A program made the translations under genes and the position numbers. This document shows, one piece after another, positions 34,064 to 43,075 of a DNA stretch of 64,000 nucleotides. Source of the DNA: Arthrobacter psychrolactophilus (GTDB lineage Bacteria > Actinomycetota > Actinomycetes > Actinomycetales > Micrococcaceae); NCBI RefSeq assembly GCF_003219795.1, contig NZ_QJVC01000005.1, positions 62,001 through 126,000 of the forward strand. Direction: 5' to 3'. Every line of letters starts with the position of its first letter. Within the stretch, counting starts at the first letter, position 1. Below the pieces are notes generated by a model. It did no database searches. It saw only the letters and a list, made by a program, of their open reading frames with translations, and was not told the origin of the DNA.

Positions 34064-35179
34064 CTACTTGGGGCTGGACTTGGACTCCACCTTGATGGAT
34101 CCGTCGATGATGCCCTTCTTGATTTCTTCCAGCTGCGTCTTGGTGTCGGCGCTGACCGACGCATCAAGATCGTGGAACGGGGCCAAAGCCACGCCACCGT
34201 TTTCGAGTGTGCCGACGTACGGGGCGGGATCGAACTTGCCGTTGAGGTCATCGGAAACGATGGTCTCGACTGCTTCACCCATGGTCTTGATAACCGAGGT
34301 CAACAGCACGGACTTGTAGGCCGGAGCGGTCAGGTAACCATCGGAGTCAACCCAAACCAGCTTGACGTCCTTGCCACCCTTGTTGGCGGCCAAAACAGCA
34401 TCGCCAGCGCCCTTGCCCAACGGACCGGCAACAGGCATGATCACGTCGGCGCCTTCAGAGATCAGGTTGTTGGAGATCTTGGTACCTTCCTGAACGATTT
34501 CGAAGGTGTTAGCGAAGGAGCCCTGCTGGGTAGCTACGTCCCAGCCGAGAACCTTGACGTCCTTGCCCTGCTTCTCGTTGAAGTACTTCACGCCTTCAGC
34601 GAATCCATCCATGAAGATCGTGACGGTGGGGATGTTGATACCACCGAAGGTGCCGACCTTGCCGGTCTTGGAGGTTGCTGCTGCGGTGTAGCCAGCCATG
34701 AAGGCAGCCTGAGCCGTGTCGTAAACAACGGGCTTGACGTTGTCAGCCTTGATGCTGTTGTCATCGATGATGGCGTAGTGCAGATCCGGGTTTTCCTTGG
34801 CGGCAGTTGCCGTGGCCTCGGCCAGGAGGAAGCCGATCGTCAGGGTCATGTTGCAGCCGGCGCTGGCCATCTGGCTCAGGTTCGGTGCGAAGTCCGACGT
34901 TGCGCCTGACTGAGCTTCCTTGACCTTGATGCCGAGATCGGCTTCAGCTTTCTTCAAGCCTTCGTAGGAAGACTGGTTAAATGACTGGTCATCGAATCCA
35001 CCGGAGTCAGAGACGATGCAACCCAAGTAATCGGCGGCTGCGGCATTCTTGGTGCCATCACCGGAGCCGCTGGACGGCGGGGCTTCACCACAGCCGGTGA
35101 GCAGCATCGCCATAGCGCTGACGGTCACGGTTCCCACCAGGGCGCCGCGCTTTACTTTGTTCAAGAGCAGATTCTTCAA
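34064..35179 (-). CDS. BMP family nucleoside-binding lipoprotein
   Basis: 371-residue solute-binding lipoprotein. A signal peptide ends in the lipobox LTGC (Cys30), followed by a Ser/Gly linker and the Bmp domain beginning GCIVSDSGGFDDQSFNQSSYEGL, the typical nucleoside-binding start of the PnrA/BmpA family. It captures purine or pyrimidine nucleosides for the downstream permeases. Start is TTG 35179 with GGAGGA four bases upstream. First gene of the transporter-salvage run; two hairpins follow the stop. Confidence 0.95.
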   Translation of the reverse strand: MKNLLLNKVKRGALVGTVTVSAMAMLLTGCGEAPPSSGSGDGTKNAAAADYLGCIVSDSGGFDDQSFNQSSYEGLKKAEADLGIKVKEAQSGATSDFAPNLSQMASAGCNMTLTIGFLLAEATATAAKENPDLHYAIIDDNSIKADNVKPVVYDTAQAAFMAGYTAAATSKTGKVGTFGGINIPTVTIFMDGFAEGVKYFNEKQGKDVKVLGWDVATQQGSFANTFEIVQEGTKISNNLISEGADVIMPVAGPLGKGAGDAVLAANKGGKDVKLVWVDSDGYLTAPAYKSVLLTSVIKTMGEAVETIVSDDLNGKFDPAPYVGTLENGGVALAPFHDLDASVSADTKTQLEEIKKGIIDGSIKVESKSSPK

Positions 35180-35472
35180 GGTTCCTCCATAAGGTGTGTA
35201 GCCGCAGCTCAGCGATGCGTCAACACAAATGCGAACCTACCTTGGTCTCCGGAAGAACACTTCCTAGTATTTCAAGATCAGCCGCTTGTTGTGACACACC
35301 TCTTACACAGCGGTGCTAACCATCACACTAGTGGTCTCAAGCTACTGGCAGGTAGTGGAGAGGCCCTTGCTCAGATCATTGTTGATGAACCGTTATAGAG
35401 CGTTACTTTTGATCGGTGGCCACTTTGCAAGATCCTTATGGCTCTTGACGTTAAGGGCTTGACGTGAAGTGG
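35180..35472. other. 293 bp promoter region of the nucleoside operon, no gene
   Basis: No open frame with coding character. It must hold the promoter of the Bmp-led operon (minus strand). A TGTGACACACCTCTTACACA stretch (35292-35311) resembles spaced CRP-type half sites, but the spacing is wrong, so I do not call it. Confidence 0.4.
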
Positions 35473-36678
35473 CTACTGCGTTGCTGCTCGAAGGGTTCGG
35501 AGAGCTGCTGCACACAGCACCCGGATGCCCACCGAGAGGGCTCGTTCATCGACGATGTAGTCGCCACGGTGGAGGTCGTATTCTTCCCCACCGGGTACAT
35601 GGGTTCCCAGTCGCATCAAGGATCCGGGAACACCTTGCAAGAACCAGGCAAAATCCTCCCCGCCCATCGATTGGGGTGCCAGAACAACCGAATCCTCGCC
35701 GAGCTCGGCACGGGCCGAGGCTTCGATGAGTGCCGTTTCATGTTCGGAGTTCACCACGGGCGGCACACCACGGGTGTGCTCTAGATGAACGTCAACGCCA
35801 AAGGGTGCGGCGACCTGCTTGACGACGTCGTCCAGCAACTCCCCTGCCGCATGCCAGGCTTCGCGGTCGAGGCACCGCATCGTGCCGCTCATAACACCAT
35901 GACCGGGAATCGCGTTGGGCGCGGTGCCGGCGCTGATTTGACCCCACACCACGGAGACACCGCTGCGGACATCAACACGGCGTGACAGGATAGCGGGGAC
36001 GTTGATAGCAATTTGCGCCAATGCAAAGACCAGATCCTCTGTCAGATGCGGACGGGAGGTATGCCCACCGCGACCTGAGAGTTCAATCTTGATGGTGTCG
36101 GAGGCACTCGTGATGGGTCCAATGCGGGTACCGATCTTGCCCACGTCAATGCGTGGATCACAGTGCAGGGCCATGATGCGCGGCACGCCTTCCAGTGCGC
36201 CCTGATCGATGCAGGCTAGTGCGCCACCGGGAAGTGTCTCCTCGGCTGGCTGGAAGATGATGCGCACACTGCCGCCCAGCGGCTTGTGCTCGTGCATCTT
36301 GGCTAGGACCAGTGCGATGCCAAGCATCGACGCGGTATGGAAATCGTGGCCACAGCCGTGCGTGACACCGTGGTTGCGAGAGGCAAAGGGAAGCCCGGTT
36401 TCTTCGACTACAGGCAGAGCGTCAATATCTCCGCGCAGTGCCGTCGCGATGGGACCCTCGCCAACATCAACGATGACACCGGTGCCTTCGAGACGGCGCG
36501 GGGACAATCCGGCGGCGACAAGTCGATCGTAAATTTTCCCGGTCGTGCGGAATTCCTGGAAGGATAATTCCGGGTGGGCATGCAGATCACGACGGAATTC
36601 GATGACATCTTCCAGCAATGGTTCGAGCCAGGGACTTATGGGCTCGGTCGGTTCTGTTTCCATCGAGTAATTACGCAC
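35473..36678 (-). CDS. M20 family amidohydrolase
   Basis: About 400 residues, of the M20D aminoacylase/hippurate hydrolase group (N-acyl-amino-acid or peptide-cleaving). Metal-binding segments: LHAHPELSFQEF near residue 35, GDIDALPVVEETGLPF, NHGVTHGCGHDFHTASMLGIA near 105, and FQPAEETLPGGA with the catalytic glutamates. The dimerisation domain begins at about 190 and the C-terminal AQSMGGEDFAWFLQGVPG is conserved. Start is GTG 36678 or ATG 36663; the GTG has a GAG-rich upstream stretch. Its substrate is unknown. Two tandem hairpins lie upstream. Confidence 0.9.
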   Translation of the reverse strand: MRNYSMETEPTEPISPWLEPLLEDVIEFRRDLHAHPELSFQEFRTTGKIYDRLVAAGLSPRRLEGTGVIVDVGEGPIATALRGDIDALPVVEETGLPFASRNHGVTHGCGHDFHTASMLGIALVLAKMHEHKPLGGSVRIIFQPAEETLPGGALACIDQGALEGVPRIMALHCDPRIDVGKIGTRIGPITSASDTIKIELSGRGGHTSRPHLTEDLVFALAQIAINVPAILSRRVDVRSGVSVVWGQISAGTAPNAIPGHGVMSGTMRCLDREAWHAAGELLDDVVKQVAAPFGVDVHLEHTRGVPPVVNSEHETALIEASARAELGEDSVVLAPQSMGGEDFAWFLQGVPGSLMRLGTHVPGGEEYDLHRGDYIVDERALSVGIRVLCAAALRTLRAATQ

Positions 36679-36718
36679 AGCTCAAACTCTAGTCATGTAG
36701 CTGCCGAGAATCGGCATT

Positions 36719-36816
36719 GGCTGCGCCGCATTACTTATCTTTCCTTCATGTGGCGCAGCCCATATAGAGGAAGGTCCCGAGCCCAAGACACGTCAGCGAG
36801 TTGGGAGCGGGACCTT
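36719..36816 (-). terminator. Two tandem hairpins after manC
   Basis: Hairpin at 36770-36816 (GAAGGTCCCGAGCCCAA and TTGGGAGCGGGACCTTC, one bulge) begins just after the manC stop; a second at 36719-36760 (GGCTGCGCC and GGCGCAGCC). They separate manC from the M20 gene. Confidence 0.65.
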
Positions 36817-36822
36817 CAGAGA

Positions 36823-37980
36823 TTAAAGAACGTCGGTGTTGCCTTGTGCTTTGAGTCCGTCGACTGCTTTTTTCACGAGTTGTGAGTGCGCTCGGGTCGT
36901 GACGAGTAGCGCGTCGGGGGTGTCGACGACGACGACGTCTTCGATACCGATCAGGGCGATGACGCGTTTGGTATCGGAGACCACGATGCCGGTGCTGTCT
37001 TCGGTAAAGACGCGTGCGCCATCGCCGATGACTTTCACGTTCTTATTTTCTGTGGCACTACTCAGCCGTGCGATCGCGGCAAAGTCTCCGACGTCGTCCC
37101 AGCTAAAGTCAGCCGGAATCACGGCGACGTCTCCGGCATCAGCAGCCGGCTCGGCCACAGCATAATCAATGGCGATCTTCGGCAAGGTAGGCCAGACACG
37201 ATTCTTCACGGCAACCCGCTCAGGGGTGTCCCAGGCCAGAGCAATTTCCATGAGGCCTTCATACAGTGCGGGCTCATTTGCCTTGAGGTGATGGAGCATC
37301 AATTTCACCGGGGCCACGAACATGCCAGCGTTCCAACTGTATTCACCGCTGGCAAGGTACCGTTCAGCGATTTCCTCACTGGGCTTCTCCACGAACTTCG
37401 CTACGGAATGAGCGCGCGGAGCACCCTCCACATTAAGCGGTGCGCCGGTGCGGATGTAACCGAAGCCCGTCGAGGGATGTGTGGGCTTAATACCGATCGT
37501 GACGATCTTGCCCGTGGCCGCTGTATAGATAGCCTCGCGCACAGCGTCCTGGAACTTATCGACCGGGCTAATGACCTGATCAGCGGCAAAGGAACCCATG
37601 ATCGCGGACGGATCCCGAGTGAAAAGAATCGCAGCCGCTAAACCAATGGCGGCACCTGAATCTTTGGGTTCTGGTTCCAAGACCAGGTTCTCATCGGCAA
37701 TCTCGGGCAGCTGACGGCACACCGCGTCACGGTGCGCATCGCCCGTTACCAAAAGGAAACGACCAGCACTGAGCGGCTCCAAGCGATCATAGGTAGCCCG
37801 AATCAACGTACTGCCACTACCGGTGAGATCATGCAGGAACTTCGGGGCAGCAGCACGCGACAACGGCCACAACCGCGTCCCCACACCGCCCGCTGGAATC
37901 ACGGCATAAAACCGACCCATAAGATCCGTAGCTGACTGCTCGGACTCGACCACTCTTTGCGTATTCATCATGTCCACCAT
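36823..37980 (-). CDS. manC: Mannose-1-phosphate guanylyltransferase
   Basis: 385-residue nucleotidyltransferase making GDP-mannose from GTP and mannose 1-phosphate for mannosylated lipids, glycans or proteins. The pyrophosphorylase signature AVIPAGGVGTRLWPLSR is near residue 28; TGFGYIRTGAPL and KFVEKPSEEIAERYL near 165-200 and SWNAGMFVAP near 213 follow. Only the nucleotidyltransferase domain and a left-handed helix-like C-terminus are present; the isomerase domain of bifunctional AlgA/ManC enzymes is absent. ATG 37980 is used, but ATG 37971 or 37968, preceded by GGTGGA, are good alternatives. It is divergent from sdhC. Confidence 0.92.
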   Translation of the reverse strand: MVDMMNTQRVVESEQSATDLMGRFYAVIPAGGVGTRLWPLSRAAAPKFLHDLTGSGSTLIRATYDRLEPLSAGRFLLVTGDAHRDAVCRQLPEIADENLVLEPEPKDSGAAIGLAAAILFTRDPSAIMGSFAADQVISPVDKFQDAVREAIYTAATGKIVTIGIKPTHPSTGFGYIRTGAPLNVEGAPRAHSVAKFVEKPSEEIAERYLASGEYSWNAGMFVAPVKLMLHHLKANEPALYEGLMEIALAWDTPERVAVKNRVWPTLPKIAIDYAVAEPAADAGDVAVIPADFSWDDVGDFAAIARLSSATENKNVKVIGDGARVFTEDSTGIVVSDTKRVIALIGIEDVVVVDTPDALLVTTRAHSQLVKKAVDGLKAQGNTDVL

Positions 37981-38120
37981 AGGTGATACAGATGTGCGAA
38001 TTCCCTTTATCTACGTGATTTTCGACAAAGTTCATCCCAAAGTCGTAGGCGAGGAATGCGCCATCGAACCTTATGAATGGAGACGCAACGTGCCCTTATC
38101 TCAGTACTTAAGGAAGAAGC

Positions 38121-38189
38121 TGTGAGTTGCCACACAGAGCAAGGACGGCCTAAGTTGAATATGCTGTTAGCGAAGCCTAAATTTAGGCT
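38121..38189 (+). promoter_or_regulatory. sdhCDAB promoter region with CRP/GlxR-like site and palindrome
   Basis: TTGAAT (38155-38160), a 17-base spacer and TAAATT (38178-38183) make a good promoter with a start near 38190. TGTGAGTTGCCACACA (38121-38136) fits the CRP/GlxR consensus TGTGA-N6-TCACA with one mismatch and is centred close to -61.5, the class I activator position. A perfect 16-base palindrome AGCCTAAATTTAGGCT (38174-38189) overlaps the -10 and looks like a repressor operator. Confidence 0.55.
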
Positions 38190-38269
38190 CAAGTATGAGT
38201 GCTCACGCCGTGTGCGTTTCCCCGCGTGGAACCACGCCAGCGCAACGGTGACGCAGGAAGGTTTATTCA

Positions 38270-38662
38270 GTGCCGACAAAACCAGCTGGCACTCTGTATC
38301 GCGGCCGAGAAGGCATGTGGTCCTGGGTGGGACACCGAATCACCGGTGTAGTTATCTTTATTTTCTTGTTGGTGCACGTTCTGGACACCTCGTTGGTTCG
38401 AGTTTCCCCAGAGGCGTACACAGCAGTTATTGGGGCGTATAAGAACCCCATCATGGGTCTGGGTGAGGCAGGACTCGTCGCCGCAATCGTGTTCCACGCC
38501 TTCAACGGCCTGCGCATCATTGCCATTGACTTCTGGAAGAAGGGTCCCAAGTACCAGCGTCAGCTGCTCTGGGGCGTTCTTGCTCTCTGGGCCGTGACGA
38601 TGATCCCGTTCCTTATTCGTCACCTCACCATTGTCTTCTCTAATTTCTTCGGGGGGCACTAA
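38270..38662 (+). CDS. sdhC: Succinate dehydrogenase cytochrome b subunit SdhC
   Basis: 130-residue membrane anchor with three helices (WVGHRITGVVIFIFLLVHVLD; AAIVFHAFNGLRIIAI; LLWGVLALWAVTMIPFLI). The His in LLVHVLD and that in VFHAFNGLR are heme b ligand candidates. GTG start at 38270 with GGAAGG nine bases upstream. The first gene of sdhCDAB; the complex links the TCA cycle to menaquinone at the membrane. The opening MPTKPAGTLYRGREGMWSW is typical of actinobacterial SdhC. Confidence 0.93.
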   Translation: MPTKPAGTLYRGREGMWSWVGHRITGVVIFIFLLVHVLDTSLVRVSPEAYTAVIGAYKNPIMGLGEAGLVAAIVFHAFNGLRIIAIDFWKKGPKYQRQLLWGVLALWAVTMIPFLIRHLTIVFSNFFGGH

Positions 38663-39130
38663 ATGAGCACCGAATCTATCGCAGCACCGCGCTCCAACAG
38701 CGCACAGTCGCCTAAGTACAAGCGCAGCAAGGGCAACAACTCCAGCTTTGAAATGGCAGCCTGGCTGTTCATGCGCCTCTCCGGCGTGGTTCTGATCGTC
38801 TTGATCTTCGGTCACCTCTTCGTGAACCTCATGCTCGGCGACGGCATCCACGCCGTCGACTTCGGCTTCGTTGCCGGTAAGTGGGCATCACCGTTCTGGC
38901 AGATCTGGGACCTAGTCATGCTGTGGCTGGCCATCCTGCACGGCACCAACGGTGTTCGTACGATCATCAACGATTACGCCGAACGCAGTGGCACTCGCAT
39001 GACCCTCAAGACGGTTCTCTACGTTGCCAGTGGTGTCATCGTGGTCCTCGGAACCTTGGTCATCTTCACCTTTGACCCGTGCCCTCCCGGCGCAGTCATT
39101 GATCTCCCGTCCTTCTGCCCCGTTCCTTAA
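38663..39130 (+). CDS. sdhD: Succinate dehydrogenase membrane anchor SdhD
   Basis: 155 residues with a soluble N-terminus (about 30) and three helices (SGVVLIVLIFGHLFVNLML; WDLVMLWLAILHGTNGVRTII; VLYVASGVIVVLGTLVIFTF). The His in FGHLF and ILHG are likely heme or quinone site residues. The ATG starts one base after the sdhC TAA, so the pair is translationally coupled. A short cysteine-containing C-terminus (DPCPPGAVIDLPSFCPVP) is unusual but seen in related Actinobacteria as I recall. Confidence 0.92.
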   Translation: MSTESIAAPRSNSAQSPKYKRSKGNNSSFEMAAWLFMRLSGVVLIVLIFGHLFVNLMLGDGIHAVDFGFVAGKWASPFWQIWDLVMLWLAILHGTNGVRTIINDYAERSGTRMTLKTVLYVASGVIVVLGTLVIFTFDPCPPGAVIDLPSFCPVP

Positions 39131-39220
39131 CAAAGGGATTTTCTTAGGACTTATTTCCTAAGGGTTGTACGAAGTGAACACCAGCTTTTAATGCAGTAAA
39201 TGAGAGAAAGAGCATCCAGT

Positions 39221-41020
39221 ATGCAGGTCCACAAATACGACGTCGTAATCGTCGGGGCCGGTGGCGCAGGAATGCGTGCCGCCATTGAATCAGGTCAGCG
39301 TGCCCGTACCGCTGTTCTGACCAAGCTCTACCCCACTCGCTCGCACACCGGTGCAGCTCAGGGTGGCATGTGTGCCGCCCTGGCCAACGTGGAAGAGGAC
39401 AACTGGGAATGGCACACCTTTGACACTGTCAAGGGTGGCGATTACCTGGTTGACCAGGACGCTGCGGAAGTTATGGCCAAGGAAGCCATCGACGCCGTCA
39501 TCGACCTGGAAAAGATGGGTCTGCCGTTCAACCGCACACCCGAGGGTCGCATTGACCAGCGCCGTTTCGGTGGCCACACCCGTGACCACGGTAAGGCTCC
39601 GGTTCGCCGTGCATGCTACGCCGCCGACCGTACCGGCCACATGATTCTGCAGACGCTGTACCAAAACTGCGTCAAGCACAACGTTGAGTTCTACAACGAG
39701 TACTACGTTTTGGATCTACTGACGGTTGAGGAAGAAGCCACCCGTGAGGATGGCACCATCTACCTGCAGAAGAAGACCGCTGGCGTCGTTTCCTACGACC
39801 TCGCAACCGGCGAACTTCACGTCTTCCAGGCTAAGAGCGTCATCTTGGCGACCGGTGGCGCAGGCAAGGTCTTCAAGACCACCTCTAACGCACACACCCT
39901 GACCGGTGACGGTATGGGCATTGCGTTCCGCAAGGGCATCCCCTTGGAAGATATGGAGTTCTTCCAGTTCCATCCGACCGGTCTTGCCGGTCTGGGCATT
40001 CTGCTCTCAGAAGCTGCACGTGGCGAAGGCGCCATCCTGCGTAACTCTGAGGGTGAGCGCTTCATGGAACGCTACGCTCCCACCATCAAGGACTTGGCTC
40101 CCCGTGACATCGTGGCCCGCTCCATGGCTAACGAGGTTCGTGAAGGCCGCGGTTGTGGTCCGAACAAGGACTACGTTCTCCTTGACCTGACCCACCTGGA
40201 ACCGGCTCACATTGACGCCAAGCTTCCGGATATCACCGAGTTCGCCCGCACCTACCTGGGTGTCGAGCCGTACACGGAGCCCGTCCCGGTATTCCCCACG
40301 GCTCACTACGCCATGGGTGGTGTTCCCACGAACATCGCTACCGAGGTTCTTCAGGACAACGACACCGTCATCCCCGGCCTGTACGCTGCCGGTGAAGTTG
40401 CCTGTGTTTCGGTCCACGGTTCAAACCGTTTGGGTACCAACTCACTGCTGGACATCAATGTCTTCGGTAAGCGCGCCGGTGTGGCCGCTGCCGAATACGC
40501 CAAGACAGCCGACTTCGTTGATCTGCCGGAGAACCCGGAAGCTGCCACCGTTGCACTGCTTGAGCATGTTCGCACGTCCGACGGCGGCGAAAAGGTTGCC
40601 TTGATCCGCAAGGATCTGCAGGACACCATGGATGCCAACATGCAGGTGTTCCGTACTGCTGAGTCCATCGACAAGGTTCTTGCCGATATCGCTAGCTTCG
40701 AAGAGCGCTACTCACGCATCACGGTTCAGGATAAGGGCAAGCGGTTCAACCTCGACCTACTCGAGGCTGTGGAGCTTGGCTTCCTGCTCGAACTGGCCAA
40801 GGTCATGACGGTTGCTGCCCTGCACCGTCAGGAGTCACGCGGCGGTCACTACCGCGAGGACTTCCCGGACCGCGACGATGAGAACTTCATGAAGCACTCC
40901 ATGGCTTACCTAGATTCAAACGTCACGGTGGAAAGCTCCGCCGAGTCCATCGCTGGAATCCGTCTGGAAACCAAGCCTGTTGTTGTTACGCGTTACCAGC
41001 CGATGGTGAGGAAGTACTAA
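39221..41020 (+). CDS. sdhA: Succinate dehydrogenase flavoprotein SdhA
   Basis: About 599 residues with covalent FAD. FAD-binding VVIVGAGGAGMRAAIES is at residues 8-24, the FAD-linking His42 in PTRSHTGAAQGGM, and GGHTRDHGKAPVRRACYAAD and HPTGLAG segments of the active site are present. Full length. Start chosen at ATG 39221 (AAAGAG eight bases before), which gives the family opening MQVHKYDVV; an in-frame ATG at 39200 lacks a ribosome site. The stop overlaps the sdhB start (TAATG). Confidence 0.96.
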   Translation: MQVHKYDVVIVGAGGAGMRAAIESGQRARTAVLTKLYPTRSHTGAAQGGMCAALANVEEDNWEWHTFDTVKGGDYLVDQDAAEVMAKEAIDAVIDLEKMGLPFNRTPEGRIDQRRFGGHTRDHGKAPVRRACYAADRTGHMILQTLYQNCVKHNVEFYNEYYVLDLLTVEEEATREDGTIYLQKKTAGVVSYDLATGELHVFQAKSVILATGGAGKVFKTTSNAHTLTGDGMGIAFRKGIPLEDMEFFQFHPTGLAGLGILLSEAARGEGAILRNSEGERFMERYAPTIKDLAPRDIVARSMANEVREGRGCGPNKDYVLLDLTHLEPAHIDAKLPDITEFARTYLGVEPYTEPVPVFPTAHYAMGGVPTNIATEVLQDNDTVIPGLYAAGEVACVSVHGSNRLGTNSLLDINVFGKRAGVAAAEYAKTADFVDLPENPEAATVALLEHVRTSDGGEKVALIRKDLQDTMDANMQVFRTAESIDKVLADIASFEERYSRITVQDKGKRFNLDLLEAVELGFLLELAKVMTVAALHRQESRGGHYREDFPDRDDENFMKHSMAYLDSNVTVESSAESIAGIRLETKPVVVTRYQPMVRKY

Positions 41021-41811
41021 TGAGCACCGTAGAAACTGAATTGCCGGAGCCGGCATCAAAGATTGAACTCCCCGCACACCTCGGTGGCGGCGGAGAAATC
41101 CCCACCTTTGATGTCACCTTGAAGGTTCGCCGCTACGACCCCGAGTTCTCGGAAGAGTCGAAGTGGGAAGAATTCACCATGACCATGTACGGCACCGACC
41201 GTGTGTTGGATGCCTTACACAAGGTCAAGTGGGAGCAGGACGGCTCGCTGTCCTTCCGCCGTTCCTGTGCACACGGTGTTTGTGGTTCTGATGCCATGCG
41301 TATCAACGGCCGCAACCGCCTTGCCTGCAAGACCCTGCTGAAGGATCTTGACACGTCCAAGCCCATCACGGTTGAACCCATCAAGGGTCTGCCCGTTGAG
41401 AAGGACTTGATTGTGGACATGGAACCGTTCTTCCAGTCCTTCCGTGAAGTCATGCCGTTCTTGGTGAACCGTGGCCACGAGCCGTCCAAGGAACGTCTGC
41501 AGTCCGCTGAAGACCGCGAGCGTTTCGACGACACCACCAAGTGCATCCTGTGCGCTGCGTGCACGTCTTCTTGCCCCGTGTTCTGGACCGATGGCCAGTA
41601 CTTCGGCCCGGCAGCCATTGTGAATGCTCACCGCTTCATCTTCGACTCCCGCGACGACGCTGGCGACATGCGTCTGGAGATCCTCAACGATAAGGAAGGT
41701 GTGTGGCGTTGCCGCACCACCTTCAACTGCTCCGAAGCATGCCCTCGTGGCATCCAGGTGACGCAGGCAATTGCAGAGGTCAAGCAGGCTATCCTGTCCC
41801 GCCAGATCTAA
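41020..41811 (+). CDS. sdhB: Succinate dehydrogenase iron-sulfur subunit SdhB
   Basis: 263 residues. The [2Fe-2S] cluster ligands are in SCAHGVCGSDAMRINGRN followed by a later Cys (ACKTLL); the [4Fe-4S] and [3Fe-4S] clusters use CILCAACTSSCPVF and CSEACPRGI. All expected cysteines are present. It overlaps sdhA by one base and is followed at once by a perfect terminator. It transfers electrons from FADH2 to the membrane quinone site. The N-terminal 30 residues precede the ferredoxin domain. Confidence 0.96.
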   Translation: MSTVETELPEPASKIELPAHLGGGGEIPTFDVTLKVRRYDPEFSEESKWEEFTMTMYGTDRVLDALHKVKWEQDGSLSFRRSCAHGVCGSDAMRINGRNRLACKTLLKDLDTSKPITVEPIKGLPVEKDLIVDMEPFFQSFREVMPFLVNRGHEPSKERLQSAEDRERFDDTTKCILCAACTSSCPVFWTDGQYFGPAAIVNAHRFIFDSRDDAGDMRLEILNDKEGVWRCRTTFNCSEACPRGIQVTQAIAEVKQAILSRQI

Positions 41812-41824
41812 GTAGTTCTTGCTC

Positions 41825-41862
41825 AAAAGCGCCGCTCCCCTTTGCTGGGGAGCGGCGCTTTT
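41825..41862 (+). terminator. Strong terminator after sdhB
   Basis: Perfect 16-base arms AAAAGCGCCGCTCCCC and GGGGAGCGGCGCTTTT with a 6-base loop, ending in T residues, 14 bp after the sdhB stop. Confidence 0.93.
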
Positions 41863-41897
41863 GCGTTTCCACGCGGCATCTTCCCGCCCTTTTTACC

Positions 41898-41941
41898 GAG
41901 TTAGATGCTCCCCCGGAGAAGGATGATGCGCCACATCTGAA
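41898..41941. repeat. Left element flanking the second DUF559 gene
   Basis: GAGTTAGATG...CCCCC followed by GATGATGCGCCACATCTGA resembles, in order and orientation, the element right after the DUF559 gene (GAGTCAGATGG...GCCCCG and GATGAAGCGCTACATCAGA at 43074 on). The similarity is partial, so it is either a degenerate or truncated copy. Confidence 0.5.
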
Positions 41942-42034
41942 ACAATTGCTGTGAGTCCTTCTCGGCAGGCACGCAGTTATCCACAGATTCAAGACGAGCC
42001 GCAATTCGGCGCCATTTCGTACAATGCTTAGAGG

Positions 42035-43075
42035 ATGAACGCGTCATCCGGCCCTCGCAAGATCAACACTGACTCGACCACCTCTGGGCAACCGCCCGGA
42101 CTTGTCGCTGCCGCGGTTACACCTGCTACTAACGATCCGCTGGTCATCAGGTTTCTCGCAGCATTCTCGCCCAAAAGGAATGCGTGGCGAACGAGCGAGT
42201 TGAAAGACGCAGGCTTTGATGACCGTGCCGTACATCGCCTCGTGGCGGCCGGGCAAGTACGTCGGATAAGGCTGGGCACATACGTCCGGGGGTCCTACTG
42301 GGACAGCCTTTCTCGCAGCGCTCAAGACCGCGTCGTTATTTCCCTGCACGCCATCGGAACGGGTTCAAAATCACCCCGCCGATTCGTTTACAGCCATGTT
42401 TCGGCTGCCAGAATCCATCGCTTGAGTCTTTGGCAGGCTGACACGTTTGTGCACGTTACTCAAGGCAGCACTCCTTCTAGCACAGCTTGTGATTCGAATA
42501 CTCGCATCCATGTGGCCACGATGCCTAGCTCCGACATCGTCGAGATTGATGGCAAGAAAGTAACGTCTTTAGAGCGTACGGTGGTGGACTGCTGCCTCAC
42601 TATGAATTACAAGCAGGCACTTATCCTCACAGATCATGCGCTCCGCATTGGCGCATCCATGGATAAGCTCCGTGAGGCCGCCAGCAACTTGAGTTGTCAT
42701 CGAGGCGTAAGGACGCTGCGGAAAGTCTTGGATAACGCCGACGGACGTTCTGAGTCGCCGGGTGAAACTCTGACCCGGGATTTACTTCGTGAGCTCTTTA
42801 TCGAGGCTCCAGAGCTCCAGTATTGGATCAACACACGACAAGGCCCCTATCGTGCCGACTTCGCTTGGGTCGCGCAACGAGTTGCCCTTGAATTCGATGG
42901 CCGAACGAAATATTTTGACTACAGACCCACTAACGAGACCATTTTCATGGAACGCAAGCGGGAGATCGCTTTGGTTGAGGCCGGGTGGATCGTTCTCCGC
43001 CTTGAGTGGAAAGACCTCTTCGATGGGCTTGCTCTCAAGGCCAGAATCTTGATAGCGCTCAACCACTTATCCTGA
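42035..43075 (+). CDS. Solitary DUF559 protein with AbiEi-like N-terminus (second copy)
   Basis: 346 residues, architecture as in the gene at 10374 but not closely similar. The winged-helix module (about 35-90, WRTSELKDAGFDDRAVHRL then GQVRRIRLGTYVRG) is followed by a middle domain and the DUF559/Vsr-like domain: SPGETLTRDLL near 241, RADFAWVAQRVALEFDGRTKY (Asp275, Glu286, Asp288) and Glu310 in RKREIALVEAGWIVLRLEW. The acidic catalytic residues are intact. A TACAAT -10 box at 42020 is close to the start. It stands alone after sdhB's terminator, bracketed by related palindromic elements. No methylase or AbiEii is nearby. Confidence 0.85.
   Translation: MNASSGPRKINTDSTTSGQPPGLVAAAVTPATNDPLVIRFLAAFSPKRNAWRTSELKDAGFDDRAVHRLVAAGQVRRIRLGTYVRGSYWDSLSRSAQDRVVISLHAIGTGSKSPRRFVYSHVSAARIHRLSLWQADTFVHVTQGSTPSSTACDSNTRIHVATMPSSDIVEIDGKKVTSLERTVVDCCLTMNYKQALILTDHALRIGASMDKLREAASNLSCHRGVRTLRKVLDNADGRSESPGETLTRDLLRELFIEAPELQYWINTRQGPYRADFAWVAQRVALEFDGRTKYFDYRPTNETIFMERKREIALVEAGWIVLRLEWKDLFDGLALKARILIALNHLS

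Noticed and set aside
35292-35311. CRP-like TGTGA...TTACACA in the nucleoside operon promoter
   Set aside because: The spacer between half sites is longer than the consensus six bases, so it is not a supported CRP/GlxR site.
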